Below are positions 9,454 through 18,475 of a stretch of DNA of 64,000 bases, piece after piece. Position 1 is the first letter of the stretch. The number at the start of each line of letters is the position of its first letter. The notes below the pieces were generated by a model. It made no database searches. It had not been told where the DNA came from and saw only the letters and a list, made by a program, of their open reading frames with translations. The stretch lies in contig CALEIS010000135.1 of the NCBI GenBank assembly GCA_937877675.1, positions 1 to 64,000 on the forward strand. The letters run 5' to 3'. Source of the DNA: an uncultured Clostridia bacterium. Lineage in GTDB: Bacteria > Bacillota > Clostridia > Oscillospirales > Acutalibacteraceae. Position numbers and translations under genes: made by a program.

Positions 9454-9508
9454 ATGTAAAAGAACGGAGTTATTATACTCCGTTCCAATACTTTTGTCAA
9501 TAACTTTT

Positions 9509-11173
9509 TTACAAAGTTGGTAACTTTTCTGAGACATCAATGGTCTTCAATTCTTCCTCATCTGATACAATGGCTTCTGATGTAAGGATTAGACCTGCTA
9601 CCGACCCTGCATTTCTCAATGCTGACTTCGTTACCATCCAAGGGTCAATAACACCACTCTCAATGAGATTCTCTAACTTCTTGGTCTTCAAATTGTAACC
9701 CTTGTCACCATTGATTACCTTGTCCATAATACCACCAACTTCATCCTCCATTCCTGCATTGCTAAGCAACTTCTTGAATGGAACTGTCAAAGCTTTCTGT
9801 ACAATCTTTGCTCCTACCTTCTCACCATCATCAGTAGACTTGAGAAGTGATGTAAGACCCTTACACTTAGTGGCTTTGAGATAAGAATACCCTGCACCAG
9901 GAACAATACCCTCAGTCATTGCACAACGAACTGCACGGAGAGCGTCATCAGCACGGTCAAGTTTTTCCTGATATTCTACCTCAGAAGAAGCACCAAGTGA
10001 AATAATTGCAGCCTTTGCATTGATTTGCTTCAAACGCAACTTTGCATTCTCTCTTGGAAGTTTCTCTGCATTCTCATCAGTAGCCAAGTCCTTAATGTCA
10101 GCAATTCTTGCATCAAGTTTTTCCTTCCATTCCTTCTTCTTATCAGCATCAGCAATGTTACCAAAACCACTGAATGATGTCTTATAAAGGGAACAGATTA
10201 CCTTATCACAGCGACCACAATGACGGAGACGCACATCCTCAAGAGCAATAGGATTCTCACCATAAGGGTCAATGAATGTACCACCCATGAGAATACTAAT
10301 GTCAATCATACTATCATAACGCATGTCCTTATAGTGAGGAGCTTTGATAGCACAAACGGAAACACCACTACGCATCTTGGAAAGAACCAACTGTTGCATT
10401 ACATCAGGGTCATACTCATCAGCAATAATGAAAAGATTAGCCTTTTCACGCTTAGCTTCCTTGAGAAGTGGAAGTAATGCCTCAGTATCTTTCAAAGAAC
10501 CACTGTAGAAGAGAACATAAGGATTATCCATCTCAATGAGCTGTTTAGCCTGATTATTCACAAACTGTGCTGCTACATAACCACGGTCAAACTGCAAACC
10601 ATCTACAATGGTGTACTTCGTTTCATAACCTCTGTCCTCTGCGAGACGAATACCACCATCAAGTCCAACCTCAATAATAGCGTCAGCAACAACATGTCCA
10701 AGCTCAGTGTCCCAGTTAGCAGATACTTCTGCAATCTGTCTAATCTTTTCACTATCCTCTTCAACATCTTGCTTAATCTCGCTCTCAATGTATTTGATTA
10801 CTTCCTCAATAGACTTATTGATACCACGCTGTACACTAATAGGATTTACCCCTGTAGAAAGAACTTTCAATCCCTCCTGTACAATAGCATTAGCCAAGAT
10901 AGTAGATGTAGTAGTTCCATCACCCGCATCTTCACAGGTTTTGTTAGCAACTTGCTTTACCATCTGAGCACCAATGTTCTGCATCTTGTCACGCAACTCA
11001 ATCTGTCGAGCAACTGTAACACCGTCCTTTGTTACCATAGGGAATCCGAGATTCTCAAAGATAACATTACGACCACCAGGCCCAAGAGTTGAACCTACAG
11101 TCTTTGCCAAAATTTCTACGCCCTTAGCTACTTGAGTAAGGGCTTCACTTCCAAATGTAATATTCTTTTTCAT
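9509..11173 (-). CDS. groEL: GroEL-like chaperonin
   Basis: A 554-residue group I chaperonin, full length for the family. The N-terminal equatorial domain has the ATP-binding TLGPGGRNVI (about 29-38) and GDGTTTS (84-90, with the essential Asp). The apical domain spans about 190-370, and the C-terminal equatorial part has AAIISLGASSEVEYQEK and EGIVPGAG, with Ala in place of one Gly of the usual GIVPGGG. There is no GGM-repeat tail. Phage GroELs fold capsid or tail proteins, replacing or supplementing the host ring. The next gene upstream is a thioredoxin four bases away. A candidate GroES-like partner is not adjacent but may be the gene at 28321-28758. No TAG codons are used in 555 codons. Confidence 0.96.
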   Translation of the reverse strand: MKKNITFGSEALTQVAKGVEILAKTVGSTLGPGGRNVIFENLGFPMVTKDGVTVARQIELRDKMQNIGAQMVKQVANKTCEDAGDGTTTSTILANAIVQEGLKVLSTGVNPISVQRGINKSIEEVIKYIESEIKQDVEEDSEKIRQIAEVSANWDTELGHVVADAIIEVGLDGGIRLAEDRGYETKYTIVDGLQFDRGYVAAQFVNNQAKQLIEMDNPYVLFYSGSLKDTEALLPLLKEAKREKANLFIIADEYDPDVMQQLVLSKMRSGVSVCAIKAPHYKDMRYDSMIDISILMGGTFIDPYGENPIALEDVRLRHCGRCDKVICSLYKTSFSGFGNIADADKKKEWKEKLDARIADIKDLATDENAEKLPRENAKLRLKQINAKAAIISLGASSEVEYQEKLDRADDALRAVRCAMTEGIVPGAGYSYLKATKCKGLTSLLKSTDDGEKVGAKIVQKALTVPFKKLLSNAGMEDEVGGIMDKVINGDKGYNLKTKKLENLIESGVIDPWMVTKSALRNAGSVAGLILTSEAIVSDEEELKTIDVSEKLPTL

Positions 11174-11176
11174 TTA

Positions 11177-11464
11177 TTATAGATATGCTTTAATCTTATC
11201 ACGGAGACCAGGGAGTGTAATACCTCCGTCAAATCTCTCCTTTTCTTCACCATCTACAAAGAATACAAAGGTAGGCACTTTACTTACTGCACCAATAGAG
11301 TTCTCCTCCATGACTGCCTTACCTTCATCTGTATCTCCATAGACATACTGAAACTCCAACTCGTCAGCGTTGAACATGGTGACTACCTTATCTACCATAG
11401 GCTTCATCATCTTACAAACACCACAAGTTGTTCCTCCTACCTCAATTAGCTTTACTTTCGCCAT
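11177..11464 (-). CDS. Thioredoxin-like protein
   Basis: A 95-residue thioredoxin fold protein. The active site is CGVC in GTTCGVCKMM (Cys at about 14 and 17), and the cis-proline motif is KVPTFVFF. Thioredoxins and glutaredoxins of T4-like phages reduce ribonucleotide reductase or keep viral proteins reduced. It is four bases from the GroEL start and overlaps the upstream membrane-protein gene, so it is in the same transcript. Substrates are not indicated by the sequence. Confidence 0.88.
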   Translation of the reverse strand: MAKVKLIEVGGTTCGVCKMMKPMVDKVVTMFNADELEFQYVYGDTDEGKAVMEENSIGAVSKVPTFVFFVDGEEKERFDGGITLPGLRDKIKAYL

Positions 11465-11783
11465 TATCTTTATTCTTTCTATTTTTAAACTTTGTCCACA
11501 AAATCATACCCCACAACACCCCATAAAACACAATATAAGGGAATGCAAATGGAAGGAATACTAATAACCAATTTATGTCAGTCACCCCCATTAGATTGAG
11601 AGTGAACATAATACAAGTCAAAAGGTCAAAGAATGTTACTCTACCACCTTCGTATGATGGTGTTTCTTCTTTTACTACTTCTTCTACATGAACTTGGGGA
11701 GCTTCAAACTTTATTTGTCCACTTTCGATAGCCTTCCCTACAATATTAGTGATTAGTTGTCTTTGTTGAATTTCATTCATCAT
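11442..11783 (-). CDS. Small membrane protein, 113 aa
   Basis: The N-terminal 50 residues are acidic and soluble. Two hydrophobic segments follow, about residues 50-66 (FFDLLTCIMFTLNLMG) and 69-93 (WLLVFLPFAFPYIVFYGVLWG), ending with a Lys-rich tail. This is a two-span membrane protein of unknown role. It overlaps the thioredoxin gene by 23 bases and follows the nucleotide kinase within four bases. Functions such as holin or exclusion factor are possible but not supported by a motif. Confidence 0.65.
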   Translation of the reverse strand: MMNEIQQRQLITNIVGKAIESGQIKFEAPQVHVEEVVKEETPSYEGGRVTFFDLLTCIMFTLNLMGVTDINWLLVFLPFAFPYIVFYGVLWGMILWTKFKNRKNKDNGESKAN

Positions 11784-11786
11784 AAT

Positions 11787-12293
11787 TTATTTCATCCAAT
11801 CGTATCTACTTACATTGATTTCCTTGTTGTGGGAAAGCATTTCGTAAAAAACTTCATACAAATCGTAAATCTTACTCATGTCTTCTACTGAGCAATACAT
11901 TTCCTCACGTTCCTCTGTCATCTTCTTAAAGTGCTCAAGATAGGCTTGCTTATCACTAGGAAGACAGATAACAATCTCCTTACCCTTTAGCCAATCACGA
12001 CAAAGAGCATCAAGGAACATCTTCCATCCATCTACGAACTTGCAATTATGGAATACAATACCATAGATGATGTTGGAAAGAATGAAACGGTCTACAACGA
12101 ATCCTTTCTTCTGAGTATTGATACGTCTGATTACATCATAAAACTGTGTACGCATCATCTCTTCATCCTTATAATAAGTCAAATGCACATACTCACATCC
12201 ATGAGTATCAGCAAGTTTCTGACCTAGAGTAGTCTTACCACTACCATCAGGCCCCTCCAAAATATACACTTTATCTGTAAAGTCCTTATACAT
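11787..12293 (-). CDS. Deoxynucleoside monophosphate kinase-like (thymidylate kinase family)
   Basis: A 168-residue P-loop kinase. The Walker A GPDGSGKTT is at about 14-22, DRF (FVVDRFILS) matches the DR nucleoside-binding motif of thymidylate kinases, and a lid-like segment EEREEMY lies near 130. It would phosphorylate dNMPs for phage DNA synthesis. I place the start at the ATG at 12293, nine bases after the -10 box of the middle-type promoter at 12303-12318; the longer in-frame extension crosses that promoter and the divergent gene. First gene of the operon that continues to GroEL. Confidence 0.82.
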   Translation of the reverse strand: MYKDFTDKVYILEGPDGSGKTTLGQKLADTHGCEYVHLTYYKDEEMMRTQFYDVIRRINTQKKGFVVDRFILSNIIYGIVFHNCKFVDGWKMFLDALCRDWLKGKEIVICLPSDKQAYLEHFKKMTEEREEMYCSVEDMSKIYDLYEVFYEMLSHNKEINVSRYDWMK

Positions 12294-12302
12294 ACTATTA
12301 GT

Positions 12303-12318
12303 ATTATACCATAGTTCT
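12303..12318 (-). promoter_or_regulatory. Middle-type promoter AGAAC-N5-TATAAT
   Basis: Minus strand AGAACTATGGTATAAT, nine bases before the kinase ATG. Its AGAAC pairs as an inverted repeat with that of the divergent promoter at 12322. Confidence 0.75.
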
Positions 12319-12321
12319 TTT

Positions 12322-12337
12322 AGAACAGTGTTATAAT
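12322..12337 (+). promoter_or_regulatory. Middle-type promoter AGAAC-N5-TATAAT
   Basis: AGAACAGTGTTATAAT, seven bases before the ATG at 12345; divergent from the promoter at 12303-12318. Confidence 0.75.
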
Positions 12338-12344
12338 AATATAT

Positions 12345-13037
12345 ATGGTAACTTTTAAGGAGGATACACACCAATACTTCAACGAGAAAGGGGAGGAGTA
12401 CATTAGTGGTACTACTTTCCTCCATAAGTTTCAGAAGCCATTCGATGAAGATAAGTTTGCAGCATTGAAGGCTAAGAAGTTAGGTGTGTCGGTAGATGAG
12501 GTAAAGGCTATGTGGAAAGCCAATAGTAAAAAAGCATGTGACTATGGTACAAATGTTCACTTGCTTATGGAGAATTATGTTCTTCATGGTACTAGGGAGG
12601 AAGGGTATAGTAATTTGTATGAGAGTTTCAATCTCATTACAACAGAAGATTTCATGAAAGCTTTGAAAGTCTACTCTGAGGAATTATTGTGGGTAGATGA
12701 GTACAAAGTAGCAGGGACAGCAGACTTGATTATTGAACATAACGAATATGAATTCTCTGTTGGTGACTTCAAAACTAATAAGAGTATTGAGTTCTGTTCC
12801 AAGTATGGTGATAGATTACTTGACCCTGTTTCTCACCTTTCAGATTGCAATTACAACCTCTACTGTTTACAATTATCACTCTATGCGTATCTTTTTTCAT
12901 TAAGAACAGGGAAAAAATGTAGAAAAATCTTCCTTATGCACTTGAATGATGATAAATGGAATTATATACCTGGTAATTATATGGAGTACGAAGTCCGTAT
13001 GATGTTAAAATGGTATAAGAAAAACATTCTACATTAA
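12345..13037 (+). CDS. PD-(D/E)XK exonuclease-like protein (RecB/Cas4-type)
   Basis: A 230-residue protein. An early histidine (GTNVHLLMENY), then AGTADLIIE (Asp of the PD motif) and VGDFKTNKS (D-x-K) at about 125-150, and the helix LQLSLYAYLFSL with the Q-x-x-x-Y motif, together match RecB-like PD-(D/E)XK exonucleases. Cas4 iron-sulfur cysteines are not arranged as usual. In phages such proteins take part in recombination, end processing or degradation of host DNA. It is expressed from its own middle-type promoter with a leaderless start and heads a three-gene unit ending at the terminator at 13493. Confidence 0.75.
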   Translation: MVTFKEDTHQYFNEKGEEYISGTTFLHKFQKPFDEDKFAALKAKKLGVSVDEVKAMWKANSKKACDYGTNVHLLMENYVLHGTREEGYSNLYESFNLITTEDFMKALKVYSEELLWVDEYKVAGTADLIIEHNEYEFSVGDFKTNKSIEFCSKYGDRLLDPVSHLSDCNYNLYCLQLSLYAYLFSLRTGKKCRKIFLMHLNDDKWNYIPGNYMEYEVRMMLKWYKKNILH

Positions 13038-13041
13038 AATT

Positions 13042-13275
13042 ATGAAAATAAATACGGTAAGAAAAAGTTTGCAGAAACAGTTCGATAACTTAGATACTAT
13101 TTCTGAAAAGTTGGCAGACATCATGGATGACTGTGAGGATGATGAACTCTGTGATAGAATTGATAGAATATGTGAAGCTATTGATTAGATTGTAAGTGGT
13201 GATAATCCTGCTACTTCATTCCCTGATGTCTTTGAATATATTGATAATGAACTAATTGATAAAGACGAAGAATAA
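13042..13275 (+). CDS. Small acidic protein, 77 aa (recoded TAG)
   Basis: Visible only with TAG as sense: the frame runs from ATG at 13042 through one TAG (ICEAID-Q-IVSGD) to TAA. It starts five bases after the upstream stop and ends five bases before the next ATG. The sequence is helical and acidic (DDCEDDELCDRID), with no recognised family. Position and spacing in a compact operon support it. Confidence 0.6.
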
Positions 13276-13279
13276 TATA

Positions 13280-13477
13280 ATGGATAAGAATTTTACTACA
13301 CACATTGAAGGGTATGATTTCATTTACGATGGCAAGGATTCTGTTGAAGTTTCTAAGTCATGGGATAAAGAAAGCCCTGATGTCCTTTCCAAGTTCAAGA
13401 TTGGTAAAGTTTCTACTCAAAAGGAATTTGAAATTGAAGTTGGATGGTGGTACATGAAGAACCGTAATTTGTTTTGA
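13280..13477 (+). CDS. Hypothetical protein, 65 aa
   Basis: The ATG at 13280 follows the previous stop by four bases; the stop is TGA. A small protein rich in aromatic residues and beta-type segments (YDFIYDGKDSVEVS, FEIEVGWWYMKN). No family recognised. Last gene before a strong terminator. Confidence 0.6.
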   Translation: MDKNFTTHIEGYDFIYDGKDSVEVSKSWDKESPDVLSKFKIGKVSTQKEFEIEVGWWYMKNRNLF

Positions 13478-13492
13478 TAATGTAAAAGAAAA

Positions 13493-13520
13493 CCCTCTCA
13501 GAAATGAGAGGGTCTTTTTT
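13493..13520. terminator. Bidirectional terminator between convergent genes
   Basis: Stem CCCTCTCA/TGAGAGGG with a GAAA loop and T-rich tracts on both sides; separates the plus-strand nuclease operon from the minus-strand PAS gene. Confidence 0.85.
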
Positions 13521-13521
13521 G

Positions 13522-14271
13522 TCATTGTTCTTCGGTAGTATCAGCCGATTGAGGTAAAACACCTGTTTGTTTAGTTGGAGGAGGGTTAGGTGTTATATGA
13601 GTAGGTGTTGGCTGTTCTCTTTCAATATATACAGGACGATTTGTTTTGGCATACGTTTCAATTACTTTATCAATCGTCTCACCAAGAGAACCATTCAATG
13701 CAAGAAGTGTGATGAGTGTAGTTACAACAAATGCAACCTTACCGAAGTGGTTCATAAGGACTTCTTTACCAATCTCAGGCCAGGTCTTATTACTCCAATT
13801 TGTTCCTTGAGCATCATATCGTGTGGAACGAAGGTCATATACATGGAGAATAATGTGTTTGAAAGCTTGAGCACGATTTGTAGGAATACGGACAGCACGG
13901 ATACGAACAGGAATGAATGGGCCGTTGTTATTAAGATGATACTTCCATCTTTCTTCTGTTGTTGTTTCACCAAGTCTACCAATAGCAATGGTATCAATGG
14001 TTCTCATGTCTTCTCTCCAAGCACCATCAGCTACAAAATCTCTGATGTGGAGACCACATGCTTCATTATAAGGGATGTCGAGCAACTGGCAGAAAGCAGG
14101 GTTAGCATCAATTACTTCACCCTCTTCTGAAATAATAGCAACACCATGAGCTGCATCTTCCCAAAATGAGTCATAATACGATTCAGAACTAAACATACAT
14201 TGTCCGTCTGTTGCGTCACCACCCTGTATGTAGTTCATCCATTCTTTACTTCCTTGAACTTTTTTATCCAT
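13522..14271 (-). CDS. Membrane-anchored PAS-domain protein
   Basis: A 249-residue protein. Residues about 35-147 form a PAS domain: GVAIISEEGEVIDANPAFCQ is a typical PAS core start, GLHIRDFV the helical connector, and PVRIRAVRI with HVYDL the closing strands. A single hydrophobic segment follows (about 178-194, VAFVVTTLITLLAL), then a proline-rich, acidic tail (PTPTHITPNPPPT). There is no kinase, cyclase or DNA-binding output domain. PAS domains bind ligands, haem or flavin, or mediate protein contacts. It lies at the 3' end of a structural operon and has its own late promoter at 14288-14299. A sensory or scaffolding role at the membrane late in infection is inference. Confidence 0.75.
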   Translation of the reverse strand: MDKKVQGSKEWMNYIQGGDATDGQCMFSSESYYDSFWEDAAHGVAIISEEGEVIDANPAFCQLLDIPYNEACGLHIRDFVADGAWREDMRTIDTIAIGRLGETTTEERWKYHLNNNGPFIPVRIRAVRIPTNRAQAFKHIILHVYDLRSTRYDAQGTNWSNKTWPEIGKEVLMNHFGKVAFVVTTLITLLALNGSLGETIDKVIETYAKTNRPVYIEREQPTPTHITPNPPPTKQTGVLPQSADTTEEQ

Positions 14272-14287
14272 AACAATAATATTCGCA

Positions 14288-14299
14288 CTTTTATTTAGT
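14288..14299 (-). promoter_or_regulatory. Late promoter of the PAS gene
   Basis: Minus strand ACTAAATAAAAG, inside the last codons of the upstream gene, 16 bases before the ATG at 14271. Confidence 0.5.
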
Positions 14300-14918
14300 C
14301 ATTTTTCGCAAGGAATCTTTGTAAGTGAAAATCCCACTTTTCCACACTACCTTTCATCAAACTTTTTTCAATAAACCTACGAGTTTTTTCATAACCTTTG
14401 AAGAAAGGACTTGTTTCATCAAATAAAAACTCTTTTGTTTTCAAATACTCTATCAGTAAAGGTTCTTTCCATTCTAATGTTTTAGGATAAGCGCAAATAT
14501 AATATCTACCAATATAAGCACTATCAAAATACAAAGATGAATACTAAACAGGTTTTCTTTTCACATGTTTAGGTAAAATCATGTATTTGTTCTACATAGA
14601 AACACTAATCTATCTAAGAAGAAAAACCCCCTACAAGTTCTATCTTTGAATTTTATATTTGTTATTGGATTTTATAGATTTTATCTACCCATCCATTTTC
14701 ATTCTTCGATAACATTTAAACTAGTCATCATTTACAGAATCGACAATCTATTTTGGTTCAAACTATTTTTTAGACCAATCGAGATTTTTATATTTCTTAT
14801 TCATATCTCTATACAATGATTTTCTTTCACTTCTTGCGAGATATTTGAATCTTTTTATCTCTTTACGAAGTGCTTTCAAAGTATTAGGGACATGACACGA
14901 TTTATAATTATAACTCAT
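14295..14918 (-). CDS. Structural-operon protein, 207 aa (nine TAG codons)
   Basis: The continuous frame from ATG at 14918 to TAA at 14295 contains nine TAG codons, so it is invisible under the standard code. The start overlaps the upstream stop (TAATG) and is preceded by GGAGG. The N-terminal half is strongly basic (KKYKNLDWSKK, LRKEIKRFKYLARSERK); the C-terminal 80 residues are a mixed domain ending in FHLQRFLAKND. No family recognised. It is the fourth gene of the large late minus-strand operon, most likely a baseplate or tail-assembly component. Confidence 0.65.
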
Positions 14919-15970
14919 TAGAAGAATCCTCCACTATCAACATGGGAATAGAAGTTTTTATCATTTTTACTCATATCGAATACCTCTTTCTAAGCGTCTT
15001 CACAAATCTCATCTTGAGAGTATTTCTTTTCATAATGAATCTTTTTAACTTCAACTGTCTATCCAAAAATATCCTAATTAGTATCTTCTGTTGAAATCAC
15101 GGAAGTTACATCAGTTTCCTCAACCAATTTATAAGCACCAAGATACATTTTCACAATATCATTTTCATAAACTTGGTGATTACCTTTTTCACCCATTTCA
15201 CCCAACATATGATTATCGGTACATTGTTCATCGAGCGAAGACATACCGTATTCAAACGAATAACGATAACGCTTTGCTGTTATTTTCCAAACATAGTGAC
15301 CTTGAGATGGATTGATTTTTTCTGCCCACAATTCATCTTCAACATTGGTAATCTCCCAGATTCTTGCTCCTGCATCCCATTCTCTATCGCAAGCACTTGT
15401 CAATACTTGGAAACAATCTTTGGGTTTAGGTCGAATCTTTTTCAAATACTGAGCTTTTCCTCCATGATTATGAGCATCCTTTTTCCAAGGTTCTTCACAA
15501 TAAATGGAATCATAATCAGGGTATCTATCATCATCTTTTGTACCAAGTATTTCTTTTACTTTATTCTTAAAACTTCTGATGTGCAACCAAGCAGTAACAG
15601 TTTCATCATTTTCAATACCCAAACCTGTCACCCAAGATGGGGCATCCTTTACTTCGAGAACCATAAGAACTTCAACAGGTTTACCATATCCTGCACTGTT
15701 ATGTTCCCCTGTCAATTCCTACATCTTCTCCTATTGGAACAAATAGGGATAATACCAACATGGCAATCCATTTTCAGCAATATAACTTTGAATTTGATTA
15801 TCATATGTCACTTGGTCATAGTTACCACTCTTGGCAATACCACCTTGAATATTTGCACAAGCATCAGATGTAATACCTGGAAACATATCTTTTCTCTGTT
15901 TCTCTGTCATTATCGTTGGATTGTTTTCAATCCAACTCTTTGCGTTATACTTACAATAAGGATTTTCCAT
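14918..15970 (-). CDS. Probable baseplate/tail protein, 350 aa (recoded)
   Basis: Five TAG codons are read through between ATG at 15970 and TAA at 14918. Recognisable features are few: an N-terminal stretch MENPYCKYNAKSWIENN, a middle domain with repeated Trp and Asp-rich loops (WITNVEDELWAEKI-like spacing around residue 200), and an acidic C-terminus. The ATG is two bases after the stop of the upstream gene. Location between giant tail proteins suggests a wedge or hub component comparable to the medium-size T4 baseplate proteins, but I see no specific motif. Confidence 0.55.
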
Positions 15971-15972
15971 AA

Positions 15973-18474
15973 TTAGATTATTCTAAATGAGTTATTAGCG
16001 AATGCACCCATAGCACGATATCTTGCTTCCATTCTTCTTACTAATTTTTCCTGAATATCAATAATACGTTCAAATATACGATTTATAACGATACTCATTT
16101 GTTCGTTTTCATGCACAAAGAAGTCATCATTATTTTCAATTCTGAGTTGTTGGAAATAATCATCGAACTAAAGTTGGTCATATACCATGAGACCATCAAG
16201 ATTATAAGCACCCCAGAATCTACCAATGATATGATTCTTAAGATTTACGAGATTGTAAATTACTTTATAAATGAGCTTATTGAATGTAATGGGGTTTACA
16301 TATTCAAGGTCATCAATATCTTCGATTTCCTCAGATATATAACATGGGAATTTGAGATTAGTAAGAGAACTGATAAATGAATCAGTTTCATTGTATAAGA
16401 AGAATCCTGAACAATTTATCATTTTAGCCAATTCATGTTGAGGAATATCATAGAACATACAATTATTTCTCTTACAGAATGTATCAACTTTAGTTTGATT
16501 GTAAAGTGTTCCTATATGAAGAATAATATCACCGTTGAATTGTGCTCTATTACCCTTTTCATCAATTACTGTAAAATCATCTACACCACAAAGGCAAAAT
16601 GCTTTATTATCAAGAATTTCAGCAGAAGTTGTTGCAGGGCGATAACCCCAAGTAATATCAATTCCACTTTCGTCTTCACCGCAAGGAAGAATATGCCAAG
16701 GATATGGAACACGACTCCATACCATAGTGCTGAGAAGCATTCTTTGTTTGAAATAACTCAATGAAGCAAATGGGTAAAATGGCTTACTGAGATGTAATTT
16801 ATAAACACGTTTAGTTGTAGCCAAATAATAATAATTACTGTTAGTAAATGAGAACTTCACAGATTTGAATTCCTCATCCCACATGAACTTATCCTTCAAA
16901 AATTCTAACTTCTAAATTCGCTTGGAATAAACTATTCTCCTACCGTCTAATATATGAACATGTAATGACGTTCCAGTTGTTGTGAAAATCCATAAAGTAT
17001 TTGGATTCAATTTTGTACCATCATCCATTGTTATCGCATAAGGATTTATGGAAATTGTTTGAATTTTTTGTTCAACAAAATTACCACTTCTTATAGTAGT
17101 AATGTAGTTGAAATCTGATGAATACTTTTTGATACATCCACTCCCTGCATCAGCAACGTAGATATATTCATCATCAGCACATATTGAGCAAGGAGAGTCA
17201 AAGAAAATCTCATCTTTTACAGTACCCTAACCTTGCAACATATCAATAAGACGAATGTTTCTTATATTCCATCCTGTTAGACCCTGATGTATTCGTATGT
17301 ATTCAATATCATATCTGAATACAGAGTTTAACTTCTCATCTACGACATACAAATAATTACCTCTTACACGAATATCTTTGATTTTCAAGAAGTTTATTGA
17401 ATTTCTATTTGCAGGATTTATAGTAGAAAAGTTCAAAACATCTAAACTGTTTTCAGTGAAATCAATTCCACCTCCTAACCATTCGTTTACATAGAAATCA
17501 TCAGGATAATAAATGTATCGTAAAATTGAAATCTTATCCTTGAATGCAAGGAAAATAATCAATCTAATACGTTTTACTCTAACCGTTTCAAAATCATTTG
17601 GATTTTCACCTACTGCTAAAGGTCGAATTTGTTCTTTTTCAACCACAATGGTCTACATACCAACATCTGAAACAATAATCTCAGATGAAACAATATCATT
17701 GAATGGATAAGGTGGAGTTGTTATAGTACCATCTTCCAATTTTTGTGAATAAAAGGTTGGGTCAAGAGCAGTCTTAGTCTTTTTCTGATTGACCATATTA
17801 TATCGTTTCAATTTTCCATAATCCAAATCGACCACATATTGTGTATTTGGAATTTTATACCATTTTGAAGCATATTGTTCTTTTGGTAAATCACCTTTTA
17901 GAACAGGATATTCATATTTTTGAGGATTATCACTATTAATGCGTTCTTCGTCCATATTATAATCCCAATTAGGATTGATAATATAACCTTGACGAACATC
18001 ATCCATTGTTATATTAGCATTATCATTAGATATATCAGGAATGTCTTTGTAAAATTGACCACTTTTACCAATGAATACAAAATAGGAATTGTTTGTTGTA
18101 GCAAGAATTGAACAATCATCAACAGTTGGAATCAAAGTATCACTTACAGTAGAACATTTATAAATGTAATCATTATTCTACTGTAATTTTTGTAAAATAT
18201 TTTTGATAGTACCTTTATAAAGAAAATCATTTGCTTGGAAAGTTGTCTACTTCTTTCCATAAGGTAATTTCAATTTTTCGTCAAGTATTCTATCAAAGAA
18301 ATGTTTACTAGTATTCATTTGTGTATAATACGTGGAAAGTTTCACCAATTTCTATTGGGAATCATATATGTATCCATCATTATCATAAACACCAACATAT
18401 CCGTTGTAGTTCTATCCGTTTTCACGAACAAACTCATTTGTGCTCCAATACTTTTTCTAAAACTGAATACTCAT
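15973..18474 (-). CDS. Large tail/baseplate protein with beta-propeller-like repeats, 833 aa
   Basis: Nine TAG codons are read through; length from ATG 18474 to TAA 15973 is exactly in frame. The central region has NHL/propeller-like blades, for example CADDEYIYVADAGSGCIKKY and SILATTNNSYFVFIG, with strand-turn-strand spacing and aromatic ends. The C-terminal 250 residues form another domain rich in Phe and Tyr and end in a helical segment (RIIDIQEKLVRRMEARY). Propeller repeats suit a baseplate periphery or receptor-binding role. It follows the 1299-residue gene with a one-base gap. Confidence 0.6.
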
Positions 18475-18475
18475 G

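Noticed and set aside
12294..12425. Extension of the nucleotide kinase upstream of 12293
   Set aside because: It runs through two promoters and into the divergent nuclease gene; the P-loop spacing is normal from the ATG at 12293.
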